Positions 25,400 to 36,264 of a DNA stretch of 64,000 nt are shown here, piece after piece. The notes beneath the pieces were generated by a model that worked only from the letters and a program-made list of their open reading frames with translations, had not been told where the DNA came from and searched no databases. Numbering within the stretch: the first letter of the stretch is position 1; the number at the start of each line of letters is the position of its first letter. Both the position numbers and the translations under genes were made by a program. The stretch comes from Pristionchus mayeri. Taxonomy: Eukaryota; Nematoda; Chromadorea; Rhabditida; Neodiplogasteridae. The DNA is taken from the NCBI GenBank assembly GCA_036245805.1, contig BTRK01000006.1:49531257-49595256 (forward strand). The letters are read 5' to 3'.

Positions 25400-26526
25400 G
25401 ATCGAAAGTAGGGAGACAACTGATGGTACGAAGTGGGACGTCTAGAGATGGACACCTCTCCCTTATCATTGATAAGTCGACTCAACCTTTTATCACCTCA
25501 CGCTGACCAATCAATCAGCCTTCTCCTCCATGAGAAGTGCACCGCGCAATCTCAAAGGGCAGTATCGCATCGGATTAGGGGATTACAGATGGGGCGAAAA
25601 AACCAAAGGACAGACGACGTCGTCGTCGAACAATGGCCAGGACCTCATTAAGGCGCTGTCGCATGCCTGACAGTGATCCGCGGACTAATTCCGAGAAGCA
25701 AACATTGTGTTTTCGACTATCGTAGACAAGTGTACGACATCCACTAATTGGTCTGAAGAGTGTCACTTCAGGCTCTGTTGCCAGTTGTAGCGCGTTCTTT
25801 CCCGTTGATTTAGCTTCTTTTACCGGAAAATTTCAGTCTCGAAGTCGGAATGTGAATTACACTTTTGTCCGTTCACCGTACCATTCCGATTACTCCATTC
25901 CATTCCCCGGCTGTCACACACGTTATCTGTCACACGCTCTTATCGTACATAAGCCCCTCCGGCGCTGAACTCACGTCAGTACCAACTCGTACAGTGTCAG
26001 CTGATAACAACTCCATGCAAATCGCAATAACAACCCGCGGGAAAGTTGCAAAACCCCGGCAAGAAGAGAGGGAATCGAGCATATTGTTGGGGAAGGATGG
26101 GGGGAGGGATTCCGATGCTGCCTGCTTCCTTCTCTCTCTATCTCTTTCTCCCCTCCTTTCATAGCAGGCAGCGGGGAAGCTCGCGATGCGGCAGAAGAGG
26201 ACAGCAGCCCCGTAACGGAAGACACTCGTCTTCGCGCTGCTTTTTGCCCATTCAACTCAATTTGCGCCGTAGCTTCCTTGTCTGTCTGCACTGTCCTTCA
26301 CTTGGACGCGGACTATTTCGCAGAATCGTCGAATCGTTTTTGCAGTTGTATCATCCTGAGCTCTAATAGCGCCGTGCCAAAAGGCACTAGATGTTTAGTT
26401 CACAATCTTAATCTCACTTCGTTGTTGCCTAGTTGCAATATCGTATCTCTTGTTTCTCGCATCCTAAGTGTTCATGACCTATTTCCTTGCGCCAAATAAC
26501 ATACATTATTATTAGTATTCTCCAGG
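25400..26526. other. Shared upstream region of two divergent genes
   Basis: The Fn3 gene starts leftwards at 25399 and the receptor gene rightwards at 26527, so this 1.1 kb probably carries promoters for both. No TATA box was obvious. The sequence TATTCTCCAG ends one base before the receptor ATG and would serve as a spliced-leader trans-splice acceptor. No coding exon was recognised. Confidence 0.45.
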
Positions 26527-29500
26527 ATGGTCGATGTGAACCGCACGCTGGCCTTCGACGAGTCGCTCTCGGTGGAGCAGACGCTGTCGGAGTCGCTCGA
26601 GATCTCCTACCAGATCATGTTCTTCTTGATCGGCACCCCGCTCAACATCAGCGCCATCCGGAGGACGGCCAGGTCGGTATTCATATTTTCTTATTACTTC
26701 CAATTCGTACATTAATCGCATCAGGCCTGATGATTAGGATTATGATTAGGATTAGTGCTCAGATTAGGATGAGGAGATACTCTCCGTAGGCGCTATTACT
26801 TGTACTATTCATCCCACGTTAATGGAACGGAAATGACCGAGTAGGGCAGGCGGTTTGGTTGTCGTCCTGGTTCGTTATTCATCAGCACTTTTGAACTGCG
26901 AAATGAGTGCGGTGGGATTTCCGGCGGTGAGCCTGAGGGGATTTCGTAGCTTTCTGGCGCCGGTTTGAGGTGCCGCAATTCATGAATGATGGAGGCGAAA
27001 GCTTGCATTTCCAGGAACCTCCGCGAGGGAGGAGTGGAGTCGCGGCTGGTGAAGCTGTCGCGGCAGCTGATGATCGCGCACATCATGGTGCTCGTGGTCT
27101 ACGGCCTCTGGCGCAGCTGGTGGATCTACAGCTTCTTCTGGACGCAAGGTGATTTTGTGTAGAAAATTTGAAGTTAGTCGTTGCGGCGTTCTGTAAGAGT
27201 TCGTAATCGTGGGCAGTTCTGGCTAGATGCTGTCATTTGCAGGCGATCTGATGTGCCGCGTGTTCTCGTTCGTCCAGGCGCTGCCCTTCCATCTCTGGTC
27301 GAACATCGTCGCAGCGATCGCCATCGACATGCTGTGCTGCATCGGGTAAGATACTTAGATGCTTAGAAGATCCGTCTTCAACGACCGAGGCCGCCTGGAT
27401 CGGGCAAGATGCAGACAGTCAGAGGGAACGAAAGGGAATAGTCCTCATCCTTGTTCGTTATTCATACGCACTTTTACTGGGACGGGAGTAGAATGGGATT
27501 TCCGGTGAGCTTGTGGGGGGATTTTGTAGCTTGTCGGCAGGGGTGGCCTGTTCAATGTATTTTTTGCCAATCCCTTCACTCTGCAAACTCTTTCCATTAC
27601 GGAGCGGTCAATTTGTTAGAAAAAAAACAAGTTCCTTAGTTTTCTTTGATAGTCCAGCAGAGCATTCTTTGAAGAAAAGTGCTTAGTTATAATCTAATTG
27701 GTTGCACATTTCAAGGAAAGGCTCTCGTTATGACTAGCAAAAGCATGCTTACGGGCACACACAAACACATGCTAGCAACATAGCTGAATGTAGGCTGCAC
27801 TCAATTTGGCAAATTTGGCCAATATAGTAACAAGCGTAAGCTCCCACTCATGCCTCCGTCTGTGCTCTCATTAGTGGAATGTGCACACTGACGCTCTAGA
27901 ATGTTCAAGTAGTCGCCCGCCTGCCCAATCCGTCTGAGAGCCCCTAGATCCCGTGGGAATAGGAAATGGGGAAGCGACGCTAGTGCGTAATAAGGAAATG
28001 ACCACGTGATGTTTGTATTTGTCAGAGTTCGAGAAACGACACACTCTCTTCACACTATACCCTCTGTGAGGTCGAGCGAATGCGCAGCGTAAAAAGACCA
28101 TTACCTGCATTTCGAAACCTATTATTTGCGTTGTTGCCTTATCGCGCTCAGTAGTCGGTAAGGGGCTTTCCATAGCATGATGATCTCATCCAGTAATTAT
28201 ATGGAACAAATATCATGTTTTCGCTGCATGCCCAGGCTCGCAAGCGATCAAAAGGCAATAATAATAATTTCGCGATCCTTTTTCGCACAAAAAACGAAGA
28301 TAATGAATAGCGTGGGGAAGACGCGTGAAGATGTGTAAACTAATCCCTACGAGAGTAGCATGTGAGACAGCTCGAGGGAAGAAGCAGGGTGGAAGCAGTC
28401 TCAACTGCGCAAGCACTTGAACATCTAGACAACACTGCCTGAACATTACGTCATCAATTTGATCAAGACGGAAATACATCCTACTATCCTTGTTAGGAAC
28501 ACTGACTACTTCAGGCCTTTTCGTTCAAACTCGATTTGTGGATATCAATGGGGGTCTGAAGAGGGCCTAGCTGCTTGGAAAATAATAAGACAACCCCTTG
28601 CAGCTCTCCGCTCAGCAGTTATCGCAATGGCGCCACGCGCGTGCGCTACTCAATTATCTGCAGTTGGGTGGCGGCAATTGTCTGCGCCGCGCCCATGGCC
28701 TTCGTCAGACACACTTACCAGGTCTGCGACTGCTGGGGCTATTTTGAGGCTGTGCCGTCGCAACCAAATGGCTTTTTCATATATTCTGCTTTCTGTGCAC
28801 AAAAATGCTGAAATGAGCTGATGTCATAGCTACGTTCTCGAACACTCTGCACTTGATAAAGCGCCCTTGTGGTGTACGATAAATAAATAAATGCATAATT
28901 TTGCAGCTGAAGCACTCGGAGTTGGAGTTTCTGATCAACGGAACGCTGCCGGTCAACTACTCGCGCCAGTACTACCAGTGCTGGCCAGACAAAGAAGTGA
29001 GTGCGATGAACAAGGAAGGAACAAAGGGCCAGAAGCGCCCGCGATTTGTACCCTGCAGAATAGAGGATTTCATTTCCTTTCTACTTAGTATAGCTAGCGA
29101 GTTCCTTCCCTCTGCATACTATCGAGGTGCGAGAGCAGAGGAAAGGACGAGACAATTACACGAATTGCGAAATCTCGCGGCTGCACCCTTAAGCCGATAA
29201 ATCTTTTATAGTTTACGAAGAACATCACCTCATGTAGGTGATTCGGCATTTTTAGCACTGTGGAAAAATTGAAGGGACCACCAGTAGTAGTATCTTGTCG
29301 ACTATATGATCGCTTGGAGTGGCTACAATTTCCTGTACCTTCGGGGGTTAATGTAGGGAATTGCAGAATCTGCCCGGCTGGGTGATCATCTGGAACAGCT
29401 ACCTGCACGTCTTCACCTCCTTCTACGGGCCGCTCTTCGTCATCGTCATCTGCTACTCCAGCATCGGCGTCATCCTCCAGAAGCAGATGACGACGCGACG

Positions 29501-31524
29501 GTGAGATTCCAAAAACTCTGATGTGGCGCCTGGCATGAGTTTTATGGTGCGCTTACGAAGCGAACATACACCCAAAATCTTTTCTAGTGCATCACCCACG
29601 TCACGAGCTTCCAGTCACTTTTTCTAAATTTGTACATAAACTCGCACATACCACCCAAGTCATGTGCTGTTTCCAGCCCAATTTCCTAAACGCAGACAAA
29701 TCTTCTTTTGCCAAATCATGTGCCGTTTCCAGAATAATTTCCTAACTTCCGACAAGCTCCCGTAAATCCTCATCCATTTCCAGGCTAATTTCCGACGGGA
29801 GCCACGTCACGGCCGCTCGGACTTCTGCCACCAAGGTATTGACTAATCTCGATTAATAGCCAATAACTGAGTGACCTCTTCTCTTCCCGTACTCTTTCAT
29901 TGGTCGATGGCCCCTGAGATGCCTAGGTCCTGTTTACTTTACGGATGCCATTGAGACATCTAGTCACTCTCCTTTGTTACCCATCTGCATTTGACATGAC
30001 ATCCATCTCATTTCCTCTTCTGGACGTTCGCAATTCGTGGGCGCACATTCGTCTGCTTTTTTCGTCGTGGCTCCCGCGTCCACTCACCTCCTTTTACGGC
30101 CGTCCTTATGAGATCGTCCAACGACTCATTTGAACGCCCGCTTGCACCCAGTAAACCTTTGGACCCTGTCCGTAGTGCCCCGGAAATGAGATCCCACGAC
30201 TACAGCATCATATAAGCTAGCAAAAAATGCAATTTAGTATTTCTGTTCAGCTAATGAAGTGAAACTAATTAATTATTAATTGCAGGCGCGCTTTCTCAAG
30301 GCGACCGTGGCAATCGTGCTCACGTACGTGCTCACCTGGCTACCGTATCAGGTGAGGAGAATCGAGGATTGATTTTATTTATTTATTTTGAAATTCGGTT
30401 GCCCAAAACATTCGCTGAATCATACTATGCATTCTACGCACTCGTCCGGCCGAAATAGGGGCAAGGAAGTGCATCGAATGAAGAGGCGTACATCAGTTCT
30501 CGAACATTAATGAGGAATGGGCCGGAAATGCGGATTATCGCGTGTCCTTTTCGTACTAGAACTAGTGTTATTTTTAGAGCGAACGGTAAATATTCATATT
30601 CTGGTCGTTGAGTATTGAACGGCATGCGCATTAGATCTTCCGCCAAAAAACATCTAATGTAGGTAAATGTCAAAATCGGAAATCATGAATAGATATTCGC
30701 CGCTCTTGCGCACATTGCGACATTTTAATAATAATTTATCATGTGTGACAGCACAGAGTTATAGAATGATTTTAGAAGATGGATATTAGCCAACCCTAAT
30801 CGCTTTCGTAGTTGACGATCACCCGATCATTCCCAAAGGAAGAATTTCTTGATTAATATGCCATCGAATCGCCATCTCTAATCATTCTCGTCGTTGAGGT
30901 CATCCACCTGCTGACGCTCGTGTGCGAGGAGGGTTCGGCGTGCGCATCCTTCAGGGAAAACATCAACTTCCTCCAGGCTATAATCATCGCTAGGTGAGCA
31001 CCGCGCCGTACTCGCTTATTTACCTACGCAAAAAATGCGCGCGTGCGTATGTTTTCGATCGGTCTCAGAAGAGGAATGTGGCAATTTCACCAGAGCTCAT
31101 AGTCACAACAACGTTTAGTATTAGTCACAGCTATGCTGATTACACCAGATTGCTGATGACGCTGTGACAAATACGCAAGCGCTAATAACCAAGATCACAA
31201 ATAAAAAATCCCCCACACATTTTTTTCACTTCCTCATTTTGCGCATAGTAAAGGCTGAGTCAATATTCCGAATTTTAAAAAAAATGTAGAACATTCACTG
31301 GATGTCTCCCTTTCAGCACCTGCATCAATCCGTTCCTGTACAACTTCGGGGTGGACAGGAAGAAGCGGAGCACCAGCAACGGGTCGACGTACGAGAATGG
31401 CGCCGCTAGAGCGACGGTAATCGTGAGCATGCCCGTGCATCGACGGCCCGGCACCGCCGACACCCTGACCCTGATCCCGCCCCATCGAACCCGATCAGCC
31501 AACGAGCTGAACGGCAATGTCTAA
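26527..31524 (+). CDS. Seven-transmembrane receptor, GnRH/AKH-receptor-like (381 aa)
   Basis: Exons: 26527-26672, 27015-27148, 27243-27345, 28604-28721, 28907-28996, 29367-29500, 29784-29835, 30286-30351, 30899-30993 and 31317-31524 (1146 bases, in frame throughout). The N-terminus MVDVNRTLAF carries a glycosylation motif. Helix 1 is YQIMFFLIGTPLN, helix 2 MIAHIMVLVVYGLW, helix 3 NIVAAIAIDMLCCI, helix 4 IICSWVAAIVCAAPMAF. The second extracellular loop has YYQCWP, helix 5 is LFVIVICYSSIGVIL, helix 6 VAIVLTYVLTWLPYQ and helix 7 FLQAIIIASTCINPFLYNF. The W-x-P-Y of helix 6 and NPFLY of helix 7 fit class A peptide receptors of the GnRH/AKH group (nematode gnrr genes). The usual DRY after helix 3 is replaced by IDMLCC. 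The tail is short and Ser/Thr/Arg-rich. Exons 9 and 10 lie in the left unit of the tandem duplication. A related family A assignment cannot be excluded. Confidence 0.85.
27149..27202 (+). repeat. Dispersed intron repeat at an exon border
   Basis: Starting directly at the donor of receptor exon 2, the sequence contains TTTGTGTAGAAAATTTGAAG, TTAGTCGTTGCGGCG and CTGTAAGAGTT. It is the same family as 7709-7840, 14309-14356 and 24875-24927. Confidence 0.7.
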
Positions 31525-31533
31525 TGCGACGTT

Positions 31534-31610
31534 GAAAATCACTGCAACGATCGGATCTTTGCCCACGTTTCCAGTACAATCTTCTTGAAAGATCCGATCT
31601 TTGCAGTGAT
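31534..31610. repeat. Hairpin just downstream of the receptor stop codon
   Basis: AAAATCACTGCAACGATCGG and the inverse of CCGATCTTTGCAGTGATTTT face each other 9 bases after the stop, inside the likely 3' UTR. It is repeated in unit 2 of the duplication at 35312-35388. Confidence 0.75.
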
Positions 31611-32485
31611 TTTTCGAAACCAGTGATGGCTTCTCTCTCATGTCGATCAGAACGATGCGAGATAGAATGAAGAGAATTATTCCTTGCGAAGTCATCCCTA
31701 GTACTGCCCCAGTCGTTCATTTAGTTCCAATTGAGCCTTGTTCTAATGTGTTGCCGAACTACGGGTTTTCCCATGTATCTATTGACAACCTACCGTACTC
31801 CCTGATTTCGCAGAAAACAATCAGTTCACGATCTCGACACTTGCATCAAGTGATCTCAAACCCGCTTGTGCATAATATTATCCACATCTCGATTTGTTGT
31901 TTATTCATCGTTGCTCTCAAGTAAATATCGATAAATATCCTCAGCATGACACTATCAAATAATCCATAAATCAAACTTTCTTTTATCTTATCAGTAGGAT
32001 TCCGGTTGATTCATTCATTGGTTGACCTTATTGCATTACATAATTTCTGGCGAGTCTGGTGAACCTTCGCTGGACAAATTGCACGGTTCCACCAGTGTTG
32101 TACTTCGCAGCTGCCTGAGAGGAATGATGTTATCTCACATTTGGATTTCAATTCAAATTGAAATATTTTTTTTGAAGCTGGTCGTTTCGGGATCAAAGGC
32201 TCCGAAACGCCACGATACGGTAAAAAAAGTCGTCCCATCTTGTATCAGTATGGCTGATTCAGCAGTCACTTAACCTTTCTCATCTCGGTCAATCGCTGAG
32301 GCAGTTTGGGAATTCTCGCCGGGTCTCCGAGACGGTGCAGTGAGTGAGTGAGCACGTCTGAAAATACGGAGTAAAATAGATCCGTGATTCAACAAAACCG
32401 TTTGCATTAAAACCGATCGATAAATGAACGAACACAACAGTGGCCGACGACTAATTGCGATTTTTCTGCACAAATTAGACGAGTA

Positions 32486-34294
32486 TCAAGTTTCTACAAT
32501 ATTTCCACCGATTCGGGAGAAGTTGTCCAGGGAGTCGATGCGGATCTTGATTGGGAAGTAGTCGGTTACAGCTGGGGATATTTCCTCTACTCGACTCATC
32601 CCGATCACAAATGATGGTGTTTTGGATAGCGCTTTCAGCAGATTCAAGACCGTACTCTGAACGGCGATGTATGTTAGCATAAACAATGGGGGAAAACAAA
32701 CTCGATAAATGTGCCCTGCTTCGGGCCCGGACCGAAAGCATTCAAGCCGGTCGATGGAAATGAGCGAGTGATCGTTGCGACGAATGAACTGGACGAATAA
32801 ATATTCAATTTTAGAACATGTACAAAGATGGCAATTGTGGAAAACGGACCAGTTCAAAAAACGGGATGCAATCTTGCAAAAAACTGTTCCATCATCCCTA
32901 ACGCTAACCTTCAGAACATTTCCGATTGTATGGGAGCGTTGCTTAGCCAATGCTTTCTTGTTCAATCGTATCAGCACGGAGTTTGTCTTTAGCGAAATAG
33001 CGTCAACCCATCCCGATTTTCCTGACATTGTCAAACAATTCACTTCTAAGTTAATAATTTACACTCGCGCAACTCAACAGGATTGGAGGATATGTAAATG
33101 AAGAGACGACTAGCCGAACTATACCTGAGAGCTCATCGCCTATGAGAAGGATCCATGGGCGAGCGTGATGATGAGACCAGGCTCGAAGTTCTAAATTTCG
33201 AAATCGTATCTTTAGAAGTACGATGCTATTTCTTCGTGCATTGTACTCTTTCACTACTCGACCGGTCGAGTGTGTAGAATGAAAAGGCGATTACCCAAAT
33301 TTCGCACTCTATTTTCACCCAAGGGTAAAAATGATATATGGAAGCGATGATATATGTAAGCGAGAATTGGGCGATGACGGTTGCATTAGAAGAACGATTG
33401 AGTGTGGCAGAAATGAGGATGGCTCGGTGGATTTGCCGTGTGCGAATGAGAGATCGAATGAGAAATGAAAGAGTAAGGGCTAAGCTCGGAATTGCGCCAA
33501 TAATTGAGAAAGTGAGGGAGAAGCGATTACGATGGTATGGGCATATGAAGAGACGAGATCGAGATCACCCATGCCGGACGATCCAAGTATATCAACCACC
33601 AGGGAGACGGCCAGTTGGAAGACCGAAGATGACTTGGATGAGATGCATCCGACAAGATTTTGCAACAAAAGGGTTGACTGAGAGACACGCACTCAATCGT
33701 GATTTGTGGAGAGAGCGAACTGCTCATCCAGACCCCGCCTAGCGTGGAGAGGAAGAGATGACGATGCGAGGACTACACCAAGATGAAGAATTGAAAAAGA
33801 ATATATTTTCCCTTTTGTTTCTTTGTTGTTTTATTGTACGACCCCCATTGTTTTCTTTTTCGACCTGGATAAAAATGATGATGATGATGATGATGATGAT
33901 GATGGTATTTGTAGCTCACCAGTACTCAAGTTGCACTGCATTTTTTTGCTGAAGTGTGGTTTTCTTGTCGGTCTTCATGTGTAGGTAAAGTATACATGAT
34001 CCATGACTCACGCATCGGAATAACAGCCAGCAAGTAAATGAGATTCTTCAAGTCGAATGTGAATGTTGCACCGGAGATTGTGCACGTTGCCCTACAAAAA
34101 GACTCAAACTGTCATTTCATTGAAGATCATGATGTGTAAAGGATACGAAAATATGTAATTGTAACAAAAATTGTAACATACTTCTGCGTCACCATCAGAT
34201 CCATGCTCATCAACCTCGCCGGATTTGCAATAATTCGACGCAAGTAGAGATCAGCGTAGGCGTTCTCCAGAAGCTCGTCGAACGTAGTTGCCGC
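32486..34294 (-). pseudogene. Orphan 3' half of the IQ-AAA gene (left duplication unit)
   Basis: It carries the last five exons at 34182-34294, 34012-34091, 33125-33190, 32909-33021 and 32486-32788, matching those at 36265-38073 with an offset of 3779 bases. The reading frame is intact, including the P-loop GDELSGKS. The upstream exons encoding the start and the IQ motif are absent here, because leftward transcription from 40356 meets the complete right unit first. It would be expressed only by read-through or skipping into this unit. I call it a partial duplicate, not a decayed copy. Confidence 0.85.
33330..33904 (+). mobile_element. 3' end of an RTE-like non-LTR retrotransposon, ending in an ATG/GAT repeat
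   Basis: The open frame at 33338-33742 encodes the tail of a reverse transcriptase of the type widespread in animal RTE-like LINEs: VAEMRMARWICRVRMRDRMR, then APIIEKVREKRLRWYGHMKR and GRRPVGRPKMTW. It is followed by a short 3' UTR ending CGACCTGGATAAAAATGATG with an (ATG)n tail, typical of RTE 3' ends. It is 5'-truncated and lies in an intron of the partial IQ-AAA copy, antisense to it. Confidence 0.85.
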
Positions 34295-34676
34295 CTGTGG
34301 ACTGAGTTTGAAATCCGGGTGGTCTCTTCATATGCTATCAACCGAATGTTGATATAGTGGATTAAATGAGTGCCATTGGCACTAAGTCTTATGGGAACCC
34401 ACCGTATGGAAACCACCATAAGTGCAAGATTAGAACGTAAAAATGCTGGAGAAGTGTTCTGTTTGTCATCCGCATGGTTTTCATCCGACCGTGTGCGACA
34501 TTTTAATAATAATTTATCATGTGTGACAGCACAGAGTTATAGAATGATTTTAGAAGATGGATATTAGCCAACCCTAATCGCTTTCGTAGTTGACGATCAC
34601 CCGATCATTCCCAAAGGAAGAATTTCTTGATTAATATGCCATCGAATCGCCATCTCTAATCATTCTCGTCGTTGAG

Positions 34677-35302
34677 GTCATCCACCTGCTGACGCTCGTG
34701 TGCGAGGAGGGTTCGGCGTGCGCATCCTTCAGGGAAAACATCAACTTCCTCCAGGCTATAATCATCGCTAGGTGAGCACCGCGCCGTACTCGCTTATTTA
34801 CCTACGCAAAAAATGCGCGCGTGCGTATGTTTTCGATCGGTCTCAGAAGAGGAATGTGGCAATTTCACCAGAGCTCATAGTCACAACAACGTTTAGTATT
34901 AGTCACAGCTATGCTGATTACACCAGATTGCTGATGACGCTGTGACAAATACGCAAGCGCTAATAACCAAGATCACAAATAAAAAATCCCCCACACATTT
35001 TTTTCACTTCCTCATTTTGCGCATAGTAAAGGCTGAGTCAATATTCCGAATTTTAAAAAAAATGTAGAACATTCACTGGATGTCTCCCTTTCAGCACCTG
35101 CATCAATCCGTTCCTGTACAACTTCGGGGTGGACAGGAAGAAGCGGAGCACCAGCAACGGGTCGACGTACGAGAATGGCGCCGCTAGAGCGACGGTAATC
35201 GTGAGCATGCCCGTGCATCGACGGCCCGGCACCGCCGACACCCTGACCCTGATCCCGCCCCATCGAACCCGATCAGCCAACGAGCTGAACGGCAATGTCT
35301 AA
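34677..35302 (+). pseudogene. Orphan last two exons of the receptor gene (right duplication unit)
   Basis: Exons at 34677-34771 and 35095-35302 repeat receptor exons 9 and 10 at an offset of 3778 bases, with intact frame, helix 7 NPFLY and stop. There is no upstream receptor exon between the two units. The pair could be used only if a transcript spliced from exon 8 (30286-30351) past the first set; the protein would be the same. Otherwise it is a non-functional leftover of the duplication. Confidence 0.88.
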
Positions 35303-36264
35303 TGCGACGTTGAAAATCACTGCAACGATCGGATCTTTGCCCACGTTTCCAGTACAATCTTCTTGAAAGATCCGATCTTTGCAGTGATTTTTCGAAACCA
35401 GTGATGGCTTCTCTCTCATGTCGATCAGAACGATGCGAGATAGAATGAAGAGAATTATTCCTTGCGAAGTCATCCCTAGTACTGCCCCAGTCGTTCATTT
35501 AGTTCCAATTGAGCCTTGTTCTAATGTGTTGCCGAACTACGGGTTTTCCCATGTATCTATTGACAACCTACCGTACTCCCTGATTTCGCAGAAAACAATC
35601 AGTTCACGATCTCGACACTTGCATCAAGTGATCTCAAACCCGCTTGTGCATAATATTATCCACATCTCGATTTGTTGTTTATTCATCGTTGCTCTCAAGT
35701 AAATATCGATAAATATCCTCAGCATGACACTATCAAATAATCCATAAATCAAACTTTCTTTTATCTTATCAGTAGGATTCCGGTTGATTCATTCATTGGT
35801 TGACCTTATTGCATTACATAATTTCTGGCGAGTCTGGTGAACCTTCGCTGGACAAATTGCACGGTTCCACCAGTGTTGTACTTCGCAGCTGCCTGAGAGG
35901 AATGATGTTATCTCACATTTGGATTTCAATTCAAATTGAAATATTTTTTTTTGAAGCTGGTCGTTTCGGGATCAAAGGCTCCGAAACGCCACGATACGGT
36001 AAAAAAAGTCGTCCCATCTTGTATCAGTATGGCTGATTCAGCAGTCACTTAACCTTTCTCATCTCGGTCAATCGCTGAGGCAGTTTGGGAATTCTCGCCG
36101 GGTCTCCGAGACGGTGCAGTGAGTGAGTGAGCACGTCTGAAAATACGGAGTAAAATAGATCCGTGATTCAACAAAACCGTTTGCATTAAAACCGATCGAT
36201 AAATGAACGAACACAACAGTGGCCGACGACTAATTGCGATTTTTCTGCACAAATTAGACGAGTA

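Noticed and set aside
33338..33742. 134-codon frame (also 37117-37521) as a host gene
   Set aside because: The sequence is the C-terminal part of a non-LTR reverse transcriptase with an ATG-repeat 3' end; it is a truncated retrotransposon.
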